Source: Candidatus Omnitrophota bacterium
GTDB lineage: Bacteria > Omnitrophota > Gorgyraeia > Duberdicusellales > 4484-171
Length of the DNA: 60,650 nucleotides
Assembly: GCA_028713415.1 (NCBI GenBank)
Contig: JAQTOI010000004.1
Span: forward strand, 1-60,650
Direction: 5' to 3'
Made by a program: the position numbers and the translations under genes. Shown in pieces: positions 8,297 through 16,536 of the stretch. The notes under the pieces are model-generated. The model was not told the origin of the DNA. It searched no databases and was given only the letters and a program-made list of their open reading frames with translations. Each line of letters begins with the position of its first letter. The first letter of the stretch is position 1.

Positions 8297-8688
8297 CTCC
8301 CCGGGTAGGGCTCGAACCTACGACCTACTGGTTACAGGTATCCCTTAAATTACTTTAAGGCCTGGACTATCTCATCACCATACCCGTATTTAATACGGGG
8401 TTAGGCAGCGGGTATATAGTCTCTGCACATTTAGGTTAAAACTTTCGTTCTAACCACTTAGCTCAGGATTGCCCTTCCATTTGCATGGTGTAGGGGTTCC
8501 CTGAATTAGCCCGCTTTTTCAATCCCGATTTCTCGGGAAAGCTGCCAGAAATAGATCCTTCGACTCGGTCGTCCTATGGACTCCCTCGCTCAGGATCAAT
8601 TTGACTAAGTGCTTTTTCTACGCCTACGGCTTGAAAAACCACAAGTCTCATTGACAGCCAGCCGCTCTACCAATTGAGCTACCGGGGA
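8297..8688 (-). tRNA. tRNA-Asn(GTT) split by a group I intron
   Basis: The 5' exon is 8688-8654 (35 bases: TCCCCGG acceptor, D arm GCTC-AATTGGTA-GAGC, anticodon 5' strand GCTGG and loop start CTGT). The 3' exon is 8334-8297 (TAA, CCAGT, short variable loop, T arm GTAGG-TTCGAGC-CCTAC, CCGGGGA and discriminator G). Joining them gives a 73-base tRNA with loop CTGTTAA, anticodon GTT. CCA is not encoded. The split falls between anticodon positions 35 and 36. A Thr(TGT) tRNA could be made with another junction, but then the intron would not end in G, so Asn is preferred. The acceptor end overlaps the GIY-YIG gene by ten bases. Confidence 0.85.
8335..8653 (-). ncRNA. Group I intron (319 nt) in tRNA-Asn
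   Basis: All four conserved core strands are visible on the minus strand in order: P (AATTCAGGGAACCC, about 8494-8507), Q (AATCCTGAGC, 8461-8470), R (GTGCAGAGACT, 8418-8428) and S (AGATAGTCC, 8364-8372). These closely match the cores of tRNA introns of the cyanobacterial tRNA-Leu kind (IC3-like). The 5' exon ends in U and the intron ends in G, as self-splicing requires. It encodes no protein. A peripheral loop at about 8556-8606 carries a palindromic word (TTCGACTCGG...GCTCAGGA) also dispersed elsewhere in the window. Confidence 0.9.
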
Positions 8689-8921
8689 AACAAATTGTCT
8701 AAGAGCTTTCTACCTTGACCTGATTTCAAAAATATTTCTCGCTTTCTTGCTAATTTAGAATCAGAAAATTGTTCGCAATATATTAAAACGAAAAGGCCGT
8801 TACATCTTGTCCATCGAGTATTGCCAGAATTATGTTCCTTAAGCCTTACTGCAACATCCTTTGAAGTACACCCAATATAACGCTTATTATTCTTTTGACT
8901 TTTTAATACATAAACAAACAT
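8679..8921 (-). CDS. Single-domain GIY-YIG nuclease (YhbQ/UPF0213 type)
   Basis: 80 residues from the ATG at 8921; a longer frame to 8951 is open. The motifs are FVYVLKSQKNNKRYIGCT (GIY-YIG core as VYVL...YIG), VAVRLKEHNSG and AREIFLKSGQGRKLL. The usual length for the family is 80-100. The stop codon TAG lies inside the tRNA-Asn gene, whose first ten bases are the last codons of this gene. Such small nucleases act on DNA in mobile elements or repair. Placement against an intron-bearing tRNA invites a homing role, but this is inference. Confidence 0.8.
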   Translation of the reverse strand: MFVYVLKSQKNNKRYIGCTSKDVAVRLKEHNSGNTRWTRCNGLFVLIYCEQFSDSKLARKREIFLKSGQGRKLLDNLFPR

Positions 8922-8951
8922 AATATTAGCCGCACCAATTGCCCGCCACAT

Positions 8952-9245
8952 TATTAAAAGTTATTCGGCGGGTCTGCCTTTGGCAGAAGCTTCCGCCAGA
9001 GGCGGATTAGCCTTTGGCTAAACCGGGGAATTACCAACTCTTAGACTTTTGAAGCGAAAGTGCACAAAAGTCTTTAGAGTTGGTTATCTCGATACGCTCT
9101 TCGTAGATTTCGAAAAAATATACGAAGTATTCAGGCGTATCGAGGAAAATACCAAATTGTCTAAGAACAAATATATCAGCTTCAGGCTTTATGCTGTCCG
9201 CCCTTGGCGAGACCTCGCCAGGTAAGCGGCGGGCAAGCTTCAAGA
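8952..9245. other. Gap with tRNA-Asn-like fragment and hairpins
   Basis: No convincing gene. ACCGGGGAA at 9023-9031 repeats the tRNA-Asn 5' edge (same bases at 8681-8689), and both are followed within 25 bases by a similar CTTAGAC/GTCTAAG word. 9034-9085 forms a long hairpin (ACCAACTCTTAGACTTTTG with CAAAAGTCTTTAGAGTTGGT). A palindrome GGCGAGACCTCGCC is at 9206-9219. A 70-codon frame here is made of these repeats and is not annotated. Confidence 0.5.
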
Positions 9246-9324
9246 TTTAAAATTTTTTAAGCATGTGGCATGCAGCTTGAAGCAATTATCGGATTGCAAA
9301 TTATAACTTATTTACTTTATCTCG

Positions 9325-9924
9325 TCAAGAAACCGGTTTTCTATCCATCAGGGCTTTGCCTAAAGTCGCCGAATCGATATATTCAATCTGCGTGCCAAGA
9401 GGAATCCCAATAGCCAGGCGATAGATTTTAACTTTATAAACAGATAGCTTCTGAATTAGAAACTGCGCGGTCAATTCTCCGTCGTTATCGGGGTCAGTAG
9501 ATATTATTATCTCTTTTATCTCACCGCTTGCCACACGCTTGACTAATTTATGGATATTTAAATCTTCCCCGTCTATACCTTCCATGGGAGAAATCGAGCC
9601 TAAAAGGCAATAGTAAAGGCCGTCATATTGCCCGGTTTTTTCAATGGCTAAGATATCTTTGGGCTCCTCTACCACGCAGATAACGTCTTTTTCTCGTTTT
9701 GGGCTCGCGCATAAAGAACAAATCTCTTCGGTCGAAAAATTGTTGCACAAGGAGCAGGGCTTGATGAATTTTTGCACCTCTTCTATGCGGCGCGCAAGCT
9801 CCTCTACTTCCTTAGGTGGAATTTTTAAGATATAAAACGCCATACGCTCAGCGCTCCTGCGGCCTACACCGGGAAACCGCGATAAACTCTCAATCAAATC
9901 GTTAAAAATTTTTGGGAAACTCAT
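9325..9924 (-). CDS. recR: Recombination protein RecR
   Basis: 199 residues, the family length. An N-terminal helix-hairpin-helix (LSRFPGVGRRSAERMAFYIL) is followed by the four-cysteine zinc finger (CSLCNNFSTEEICSLC) at about 57-72 and a Toprim domain (VICVVEEPKDILAIE; STDPDNDGELTAQFL). It acts with RecF/RecO to load RecA at gaps. It lies 100 bases after dnaX. The ybaB/ebfC gene that usually sits between dnaX and recR is absent here. Confidence 0.97.
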   Translation of the reverse strand: MSFPKIFNDLIESLSRFPGVGRRSAERMAFYILKIPPKEVEELARRIEEVQKFIKPCSLCNNFSTEEICSLCASPKREKDVICVVEEPKDILAIEKTGQYDGLYYCLLGSISPMEGIDGEDLNIHKLVKRVASGEIKEIIISTDPDNDGELTAQFLIQKLSVYKVKIYRLAIGIPLGTQIEYIDSATLGKALMDRKPVS

Positions 9925-10026
9925 AATAAAAAAAGTTTAAAGTTATAAGTGCCTAAAGTGAGCTAAATTTATCTAATCTTTCCCTTAACTTTAGGCACTT
10001 CAAACTTTAGTTCACTTAAAACTTAT
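9925..10026. repeat. Word-type inverted repeat between dnaX and recR
   Basis: AAGTGCCTAAAGT and its complement ACTTTAGGCACTT alternate across the gap, allowing a long hairpin. It replaces the ybaB gene common at this site. One of several distinct word families in the window. Confidence 0.6.
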
Positions 10027-11754
10027 CTACTCATTATCCGTATGGTAACTTCCGCCGAAGGTATCCAGCAAGTCATTCATGAAGTCGTTATCAGCTGAAA
10101 TATCTGAACCCTTGGATTCGGTTTTTCCAGGCGCTTGTAAATTTTCTGAACCATTAGCTTTGGCCTGCGCTTGCGCCCTGAACCCATTTTGTAGTGGGCT
10201 CTGCACACCTTCGGCAAGAATAAATTTCACTCCTATCTGTTTATTTATTACTTTCGAGATTACCTCTTCTACAAATTTCACGTTTTTATTGCTCTCGACA
10301 ATTTCTTTATGAAAACAATCTTTTCTATCAAAAGCTATTTTAATCAGGCTTCCGCAAGTCGCATAGGGTTGCGCTAAAGAAATATGCGAAGCGATAGCGG
10401 CGCGCTTTTTTTGCATATCATAAACAATCTCCTGCCACCTGTTCTTTATCTCTACAAGTAAAGCGTTATCGTCGGCCTGCGCATCAGGAGAAATGCCTTC
10501 GTCAATATCTATAGGGTCGTCGTTTGTATCTAAATTTTTTAGCTGCGCGTCCACTTCCTGCCGCATTTTTTGCAAGACAGACACTTCTGTTTTAATTTCG
10601 GATTTTTTAGCATCCTCTACTTTTTTTGCCATTATTGCTGTCTTTAATGGGGCGGGATCCTTACTAAAATCGTATAATAGCTTAACCAAGACAAGCTCCA
10701 GTGGAATTCTAATGGTATTAAGTTTGCGTGATAACTCCTTAGCTTCAATTAATGAATCTAAAATCTTAAGTACTTCGGCTACAGAGATAGACGCGGAAAT
10801 TTTAAGGATAATGTCTTTGCTACGCGGAGAGACATCGCTAAGCTCTTTAAAAGCTTTAGGGCTCACTTTCGAAAGCAATAAATTGCGCAGATACTCTATC
10901 AAAGCGTCCACAAAAACACCCAAATCTTTACCGCTATTTACAAGCTTATCTATCAAATCCAGGCTCGCGACTAAATCTTTTCCCACGATGTATTGCATAA
11001 ACATATTAAGGCTCTCTTCGTCGATAATTCCCAAAAATGAAAATACGTCATCGATGGAGCCTTTCTCTAGAATAACGGGAACAAGCTGGTCAAGCAGAGA
11101 TTCTGCATCCCTGATGCTCCCGTCAGCCGCGCGTGAAACCGAATATAAAAGACTGTCTTCTATTTTCAAGCCTTCCTGCGCGATGATAACTTTCAATTTT
11201 TCCACGATTTTTTCCAGAGGCAAAAGGCTGAATTGAGCCCTCTGGCAGCGAGAAAGAATAGTCGGTAAAACCTTTTGCGGGTGAGTAGTCGCGAAAATAA
11301 ATTTTACGTGAGGCGGCGGTTCTTCAAGAGTTTTAAGCAAGGCATTGAAAGCATCTTGCGAAAGCATGTGCACTTCATCTATAATATAGATCTTATAGCG
11401 CGAGTAGGTGGGCGAAAGTTTTACATTCTCCCGCAATACCCTTATTTCCTCTATGCCCCTGTTAGAGGCTCCGTCGATTTCTATAACATCAAGAGGGGTG
11501 CCTTTAGCAATCTCAAGGCAACTGGTACATTTACCGCATGGCTTTACCGTAGGGCCTTCAAAACAGTTAAGGGATTTAGCGAAAATACGCGCCAGGGAAG
11601 TTTTGCCTACGCCCCTGGGGCCGCTGAAAATATAGGCATGATGCACATGCTTTTTTAAAATCGCTGTTTTCAGAGTGATAACAACCCGTTCCTGCCCGAT
11701 AACCTCATCAAAATTCTTGGGCCGATATTTTAAAGCGAAGGCTTTATATTCCAT
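10027..11754 (-). CDS. dnaX: DNA polymerase III subunit gamma/tau
   Basis: 575 residues. It is an AAA+ clamp-loader subunit with Walker A GPRGVGKTSLAR (about 45-56), the DnaX zinc site (CFEGPTVKPCGKCTSC), Walker B IIDEVHMLS and a sensor LSRCQRAQFSLLPL. After domain III comes a ~200-residue charged tail of tau type. It loads the beta clamp and, through tau, would couple polymerase and helicase. Its stop is two bases from the start region of the upstream gene. No obvious slippery A-run for the short gamma form was noticed. Confidence 0.95.
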   Translation of the reverse strand: MEYKAFALKYRPKNFDEVIGQERVVITLKTAILKKHVHHAYIFSGPRGVGKTSLARIFAKSLNCFEGPTVKPCGKCTSCLEIAKGTPLDVIEIDGASNRGIEEIRVLRENVKLSPTYSRYKIYIIDEVHMLSQDAFNALLKTLEEPPPHVKFIFATTHPQKVLPTILSRCQRAQFSLLPLEKIVEKLKVIIAQEGLKIEDSLLYSVSRAADGSIRDAESLLDQLVPVILEKGSIDDVFSFLGIIDEESLNMFMQYIVGKDLVASLDLIDKLVNSGKDLGVFVDALIEYLRNLLLSKVSPKAFKELSDVSPRSKDIILKISASISVAEVLKILDSLIEAKELSRKLNTIRIPLELVLVKLLYDFSKDPAPLKTAIMAKKVEDAKKSEIKTEVSVLQKMRQEVDAQLKNLDTNDDPIDIDEGISPDAQADDNALLVEIKNRWQEIVYDMQKKRAAIASHISLAQPYATCGSLIKIAFDRKDCFHKEIVESNKNVKFVEEVISKVINKQIGVKFILAEGVQSPLQNGFRAQAQAKANGSENLQAPGKTESKGSDISADNDFMNDLLDTFGGSYHTDNE

Positions 11755-11756
11755 AA

Positions 11757-12278
11757 TTACATGCGCGGTGATTTAATCTTTGCTTCCAGGATGTTTATGA
11801 GTATTTCTCTGTCTAAATTTTTCTCATCAATAATGGCGGCCTCAAATTTAGTGATACGTTCCTTTTTTTCCAGGTAATTTCCAATGTCCGCTGAGACTCT
11901 TAGCGCGTCCTCAATGATGCCGTGTACTTTAAATAAATCTTCAAGAGTTAGCTGCTTATTTTCATATCCGGACAAAACTTCTACCAGCTGCTTAAACTCA
12001 AGCAGCCAGTCCTGGAAACTATTCTCCATGCAGGTGTATCCTTCGGCATCGCCCACAATCCAAAGACGAAGATAATGGGTATCGTCCGCCGAGAGGACGG
12101 CGTTTTTCTTTAATTTACTTAAAGCAACTTTAATTTTTTCTGAAGTAATGTTCTGCGCCTGTTCGCGCGCCTCATCTTTGCTTTCGCTCAACATCCCAGC
12201 GGCAAGCATGAAATCTTCCGATGACATGCTTGTTTGCGCTTTTTTCATGCTTTTTAAAATATTGTTTAAAAAATCCAT
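11757..12278 (-). CDS. Hypothetical helical protein before dnaX
   Basis: 173 residues from the ATG at 12278; AGGAGGTTAGA in front of it decides this start over one five codons earlier. Predicted soluble and mostly helical, with charged repeats (SKDEAREQAQNITSEKIKVALSKL) and no known motif. Tight spacing suggests cotranscription with dnaX and recR. Family not recognised. Confidence 0.7.
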   Translation of the reverse strand: MDFLNNILKSMKKAQTSMSSEDFMLAAGMLSESKDEAREQAQNITSEKIKVALSKLKKNAVLSADDTHYLRLWIVGDAEGYTCMENSFQDWLLEFKQLVEVLSGYENKQLTLEDLFKVHGIIEDALRVSADIGNYLEKKERITKFEAAIIDEKNLDREILINILEAKIKSPRM

Positions 12279-12308
12279 TCTAACCTCCTGCATTAAACCC
12301 TAACTGTT

Positions 12309-13103
12309 TTATTCTTCCTTTTTAGGCTCACTCATGCCCGAAGCTTTTTTGAGCTCTTCGAGGAAACTCTGGTTTATCGGCTCCCGTGTTTTTTGAAGCA
12401 TCATTACCTGCTCCCATGCAGCATCGTATTTTTTATTAAAAAAATAAAATACTGCTAAGTAGTAGTGCCTCGCAACAAATGAACCAGGCAGAAGCTGCGT
12501 TTCTTTATTAAGATCAAGCAAAGCATCATAATAATTCTTCTGGCTTAAGCGCACCAGCGCCCGATTATGATGGGCATTGACAAAATCTGGATCCAGCTCT
12601 ATCGCCTTGCTGAAACATGGCATAGCTTTATCGAGATCGCTTTTCTGAAGATAAGCGAGCCCCAGGTTATTGTAAGCATGAGGTTGTTCCGGGTCAATCT
12701 CTATTATTGTGCCGTAACGCTCAATCGCGTGCTCAATACTGCCCTTTTTCATATAAATTTCAGCGCTGCCATAATAGCCTAAAAGAAAATAAGGGTCGAA
12801 TTTTAACGAATCCTCATAATCTGAAAGCGCCTGAGCGAGTTCTTTTTTGCGCTCATGCGCCCTGCCCCGTTTGTAATACACAAGAGCGTAATCCTTTTTT
12901 GGTTTGACCTGCTGGATGCAGGTTATCGCGCTATCAAATTGCGTTATTGCGCCATCAAGATCGTCTTCCATTAAATATTTATTCCCCGCTCTGACGAAAT
13001 TTTCAATCTCTTCTTCCGGAATAATTGAGCTAAAAACAAAATCAGCTGTAAATAAAATTGAAATAATCAACAAGAAAAATGCCTGTTGTCTAAAACGCAC
13101 CAT
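12309..13103 (-). CDS. Exported TPR protein
   Basis: 264 residues. An N-terminal signal or anchor (FFLLIISILFTADFVFS) is followed by five or six TPR units from residue ~30 to 225 (DYALVYYKRGRAHERKKELAQALSDYEDSL and similar). The C-terminal SFLEELKKASGM matches the ends of the two other TPR proteins in the window (6022-7533 and 22704-23429), so they form a local family. It is followed at a 30-base gap by the dnaX-side gene. Confidence 0.8.
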   Translation of the reverse strand: MVRFRQQAFFLLIISILFTADFVFSSIIPEEEIENFVRAGNKYLMEDDLDGAITQFDSAITCIQQVKPKKDYALVYYKRGRAHERKKELAQALSDYEDSLKFDPYFLLGYYGSAEIYMKKGSIEHAIERYGTIIEIDPEQPHAYNNLGLAYLQKSDLDKAMPCFSKAIELDPDFVNAHHNRALVRLSQKNYYDALLDLNKETQLLPGSFVARHYYLAVFYFFNKKYDAAWEQVMMLQKTREPINQSFLEELKKASGMSEPKKEE

Positions 13104-13175
13104 GGTTAAATGATAGCCGGTTATATCTATCGAATTTACACCTTACAGTTAACCGAGTTGTAAAATCTGGAAGGT

Positions 13176-13418
13176 TCACTCAAAGAATATCTCTTTCAAT
13201 ATTCTGCGGCCAGTCGTGGACTTATAGAATTTTTCCTTTTGCCTAGCCTCTTTAAGCGTTTCAAAAGATTCAGCATGAATTATGGTATATGGTCGATACG
13301 GTCGCGATGCCTTAACCCTACCAGCATTGTGCATCGCTAAGCGCGTGCTAAGATCATCAGTAACTCCGGTATGTGTTCTCGTTTTTGCTTCATTAAGAAG
13401 AATGTATACGTAATGCAT
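13176..13418 (-). CDS. Single-domain GIY-YIG nuclease, second copy
   Basis: 80 residues from the ATG at 13418. The core is HYVYILLNEAKTRTHTGVTDDL (a variant in which the YIG is THTGVT), then LSTRLAMHNAGRVKASR, the ESFETLKEARQKEKFYKS helix and TTGRRIL. It lies just downstream of tRNA-Ser(GCT), whereas the first copy lies just upstream of tRNA-Asn. The two copies are clearly different in sequence. The role is unknown; see the finding on tRNA loci. Confidence 0.78.
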   Translation of the reverse strand: MHYVYILLNEAKTRTHTGVTDDLSTRLAMHNAGRVKASRPYRPYTIIHAESFETLKEARQKEKFYKSTTGRRILKEIFFE

Positions 13419-13476
13419 TGATCCATTAGTCACCTTGCTGGCGGATCCTCCAAAAATTTTGCATCTCAAAATTTTT

Positions 13477-13512
13477 GGAGAGATCTCGCCAAATTTTGCA
13501 TAGCAAAATTTG
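13477..13512. repeat. AT-rich palindromes between GIY-YIG gene and tRNA
   Basis: GAGATCTC at 13480-13487 followed by CCAAATTTTGCATAGCAAAATTTGG, a perfect hairpin, abutting the tRNA-Ser 3' end. The same GAGATCTCGCC word recurs at 13766 and 42410. Confidence 0.6.
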
Positions 13513-13513
13513 G

Positions 13514-13604
13514 CGGAGGGGTGGGGATTTGAACCCCAGGTACAGCTTTACAACCGTACAGCGGTTTAGCAAACCGCCGCCTTAAACCACTCGGCAACCC
13601 CTCC
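13514..13604 (-). tRNA. tRNA-Ser(GCT)
   Basis: 91 bases, class II. Acceptor GGAGGGG/CCCCTCC with discriminator G, anticodon stem GCGGT/ACCGC around TTGCTAA, long variable arm (TGTACGGTTGTAAAGCTGTAC) and T loop TTCAAAT. CCA is not encoded. Confidence 0.95.
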
Positions 13605-13717
13605 GAAACAAATATCATTTTAAGAACAATCAGTTTAGTCCCGACCTCACTTTGTTCGGCGGGATTAATTCGATAACACAATTTTGCTTTCGCTTTACTC
13701 TGCAAAATTGCTATCTC

Positions 13718-13735
13718 ATTAACAAACCGCCGCCT
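13718..13735 (-). repeat. Partial copy of the tRNA-Ser anticodon arm
   Basis: AACAAACCGCCGCCTT repeats (with one change) 13568-13583 of the intact tRNA. A fragment of the 5' end follows at 13859-13873 (ACTCGCAACCCCTCC against ACTCGGCAACCCCTCC). Together they look like the wreck of a second tRNA-Ser gene. Confidence 0.6.
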
Positions 13736-13872
13736 TTCCGCCAAAATTTGACACCAAATTTTGGCGAGATCTCGCCCACATATAAAAAAATATCAGTGGC
13801 GGAAAACCAGCCGAACCCAGTTGGGTCCGGCATTTCTTCGGACATTTCGTCCTCAGTCACTCGCAACCCCTC

Positions 13873-14105
13873 CAGGGACCAGAGCGCTTACGCGCTTCCA
13901 GCTAATTACATTCAATTATTTTCAAAAAACAAGGAACCCAGGAAATCATGCTCCTCACTATCTCTAGACCGCTCAGGTTTCTGGCCTCTCATAGGGACCC
14001 TGTCCCTTCTGACGCTTCGCTCGTAAGAATTTTCAAAGAAGCCATCCTCGCTTCGCTGTCAACCCTGAAGAATTATCAGAGAAAACGCTACTATTAGCTG
14101 TCGCT
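13873..14105. repeat. Dispersed ~235-bp repeat, copy A, upstream of tRNA-Ser(GCT)
   Basis: From AGAGCGCTTACGCGCTTCC on, this stretch aligns with 24401-24690 beside tRNA-Ser(TGA) at roughly 75-80% identity by eye. The gene-free stretch 13605-14162 holds the tRNA fragments, this repeat and AT-rich palindromes; no reading frame is credible. Confidence 0.75.
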
Positions 14106-14162
14106 TCACGATACATTCTCAAGCAAGATAAACCGGAATTAGATACTCAAATAACTCTATTG

Positions 14163-14426
14163 TTACTTGACTTTTTCACCAGTATAAAAGAAAAATATGA
14201 TTGTATAAAGAGCAACAAGGACGATGAAAGATAATAAGTGCGCATAAAGGCCCTTTCCGGCTGCCGGTATAAACAAAATCAGGTTGATGATATTAAAATA
14301 GTTTATAATCTCCATGTCGCGCTTAATGATAAAAAAAACGATAACAAAGGAAACGTGTAAAGTCCCGGAGAAAAGGAGCAATTTCCAACACGCGTCCAGC
14401 CATCTATTTTTAGAAATTTTAAGCAT
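14163..14426 (-). CDS. Small three-span membrane protein
   Basis: 87 residues with three hydrophobic segments (about 12-32, 43-53, 62-82). No known motif. It is separated from the upstream membrane gene by a palindromic word repeat (CGGATGCAGACGGAT type, 14430-14505). Family not recognised. Confidence 0.55.
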   Translation of the reverse strand: MLKISKNRWLDACWKLLLFSGTLHVSFVIVFFIIKRDMEIINYFNIINLILFIPAAGKGLYAHLLSFIVLVALYTIIFFFYTGEKVK

Positions 14427-14429
14427 AGG

Positions 14430-14508
14430 TCACAACGGATGCAGACGGATTATCACGGATGTCGCGGATATATCCGTTGCATCCGCAACAATCAGCGGCA
14501 TCCGCCTT
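14430..14508. repeat. CGGATGC-type word repeat
   Basis: Alternating CGGATGCA/TGCATCCG words able to fold back on themselves. A related block is at 46185-46260. Confidence 0.7.
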
Positions 14509-15099
14509 TCACCTCTGAAATATTTGCGAAAAAAGATTTTTTATTAATACTGCGCCGTTAATAAAACCGTCCACGACTACTTTACCTAAATCAACATTGA
14601 ACGCTACATTAAGATAAAGCCCGAAAAGAATAATATTAACGATATACAAAATACTAAATATGAACAGGTAATTGATAAAATCCATAAAATTAGAGCCTTT
14701 GTTCTCTCTGGCGATAAAAATCATATGAGAAGTAAGAATAAAACCTCCTAAAAAGAGGAAAACATCACGGTCAAAGCTAAGGTTAAAAACTCTAGGGATT
14801 AGAAAATAGCCGATGCCTAAAAGTATGAGAAAAGACGGCACCACCATGGAGATAAACGAAGAATGGAAAAAGAACTTCTGAATGGCTTTATAAATGTTGT
14901 TTAAATCCACAAAAAAAGTATAAAACGCAAAACAGAAAAGCACAGAAAACAGAATAACTTCAGGTTTTAGAGCCCTGTCGGCGCGCATCTCATGCAACAA
15001 TTGTTTGCTGAATGAAGCAAGAAAACAAAAGATTAAAAGAAAAAGAATAAACTTAACCAATGTAAAGATATAATTATTGCGTAATCCTTTCTCTTCCAT
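14509..15099 (-). CDS. Multi-span membrane protein, unknown
   Basis: 196 residues, about five membrane segments (13-32, 45-65, 80-103, 110-128, 137-165). The AGGAGGTATTTCG ribosome site fixes the ATG at 15099. The last residues (NGAVLIKNLFSQIFQR) are encoded at the edge of the word repeat. No recognised family; adjacent to serS, 48 bases downstream of it. Confidence 0.65.
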   Translation of the reverse strand: MEEKGLRNNYIFTLVKFILFLLIFCFLASFSKQLLHEMRADRALKPEVILFSVLFCFAFYTFFVDLNNIYKAIQKFFFHSSFISMVVPSFLILLGIGYFLIPRVFNLSFDRDVFLFLGGFILTSHMIFIARENKGSNFMDFINYLFIFSILYIVNIILFGLYLNVAFNVDLGKVVVDGFINGAVLIKNLFSQIFQR

Positions 15100-15147
15100 C
15101 GAAATACCTCCTATTTTAAAGCTCTTAAGCTCTTTGAGCTCATAAGC

Positions 15148-16455
15148 TCATAAGCCTGGGGCTATCCTTTCTTTATTATCCATGTATTTTCTTAATACAG
15201 AAGGAATAGTTATAGAGCCATCTGAATTTTGATAGTTTTCTATAAACGCGGCAACCAAACGCGCGAGGGCGACACCCGAACCGTTTAAAGTATGCACATA
15301 TTCCGGCTTCTGTTTCCTATCTTCGGCGTGAGGCTTGCAGCTTGCAGCCTGTGGCCTGTATTTTATATTTCCCCTGCGCGCCTGAAAATCTTCAAAGTTA
15401 GAACAGCTTGATACCTCCAGCCACTTATTAATGCCGGGAGAGTAAATTTCTATGTCATAGCATTTTGCCGCAGAAAAACTAATATCCTGCGTCGAAAGCA
15501 GAACAACCCTATAAGGAATTTGCAATAGCTCAAGGACTTTACAGGCATTCAGAAGAAGTTTCTCGAGTTCATCATAAGAGTCCTGCGGCTTTACGAATTT
15601 AACCAACTCTATTTTATTAAATTGATGCACACGCATAAGTCCGGCTGTATCTTTACCATAGGAACCCGCTTCCCGCCTGAAACAAGCGCTATAAGCTGCG
15701 TAGTAAATCGGCAGTTGTTCTTCCTCAAGCACTTCGTCACGATGAATATTGGTAACCGGCACTTCAGCGGTGGGAATCAGGAAATAGTCGTCACTTTTGA
15801 GCCGATACATATCCTCTTCAAACTTAGGAAGTTGTCCTGTTGTAGTCATCGATTCTCTATTGACTAAAAAAGGAGGAAAAATCTCTTTATAGCCGTGCTC
15901 GTTAACGTGCAAGTCGAGCATGAAATTAATAAGCGCCCGCTCCAGGCGCGCCCCCAGGCCCTTATATAATATGAAATTTGAGCCGGTTATTTTCGATGCC
16001 CGTTTAAAATCTAAAATATCCAGATGCTCCGCTAATTCGATATGAGTAAGAGGCTTAAAACCGAATTTTCTCTCCTCCCCGCATGTTTTGATTATTTTAT
16101 TACAAGAAATATCTCCAACAGGTACTGAAGCGTGCGGGATATTGGGAATGTTAAGAAGCTGCCACTCAAATTGCGTTTTAAGATTTTTTAGCGTTTCTTC
16201 TAAAATGTCAAGATTACGGGAGATTTCTTTGCTTTTCTCAATTGTAGGCTTAGGGTCCTGTTTTTCTTTTAACAACACCTTAACCCGGTCGCTTAGTTTA
16301 TTCTGCTCGGAACGCAAAGCTTCCGTTTCCTGGATAAGCGCCCTGCGCTTTTCATCCAGGTCGAGAAAAGAATCAAAATCGAAGTTATAGTTCCTGTTTT
16401 TTAATGCCTCTTTTACTATCTGAGTATTTTCTCGGATAAATTTTGGGTCAAGCAT
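15148..16455 (-). CDS. serS: Seryl-tRNA synthetase
   Basis: 435 residues from the ATG at 16455, where the standard SerRS start MLDPKFIREN begins and AAGGA precedes; an upstream GTG/TTG start is less likely. The N-terminal coiled-coil arm (about 28-105) reaches the long variable arm of tRNA-Ser. Class II motifs follow: motif 2 ACFRREAGSYGKDTAGLMRVHQF and motif 3 LNGSGVALARLVAAFIEN. Residues around 365-378 (KYRPQAASCKPHAEDRKQK) are longer and less conserved than usual; they match a word-like DNA repeat (GGCTTGCAGCTTGCAGCCTG), so a short repeat may have been taken into the coding region. Confidence 0.96.
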   Translation of the reverse strand: MLDPKFIRENTQIVKEALKNRNYNFDFDSFLDLDEKRRALIQETEALRSEQNKLSDRVKVLLKEKQDPKPTIEKSKEISRNLDILEETLKNLKTQFEWQLLNIPNIPHASVPVGDISCNKIIKTCGEERKFGFKPLTHIELAEHLDILDFKRASKITGSNFILYKGLGARLERALINFMLDLHVNEHGYKEIFPPFLVNRESMTTTGQLPKFEEDMYRLKSDDYFLIPTAEVPVTNIHRDEVLEEEQLPIYYAAYSACFRREAGSYGKDTAGLMRVHQFNKIELVKFVKPQDSYDELEKLLLNACKVLELLQIPYRVVLLSTQDISFSAAKCYDIEIYSPGINKWLEVSSCSNFEDFQARRGNIKYRPQAASCKPHAEDRKQKPEYVHTLNGSGVALARLVAAFIENYQNSDGSITIPSVLRKYMDNKERIAPGL

Positions 16456-16536
16456 GTTTTTCCTTATCCCTTGCACCTACACTCCGGGATTCTCGCCTGC
16501 CGGCGGGCAGGAATTTTTTCGCCTACGGCGTAAAAA

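Noticed and set aside
9031-9243. 70-codon minus-strand frame before recR
   Set aside because: It consists of hairpin and palindrome sequence, has no ribosome site and no motif.
13466-13744. 92-codon frame
   Set aside because: It reads through the tRNA-Ser(GCT) gene and its fragments.
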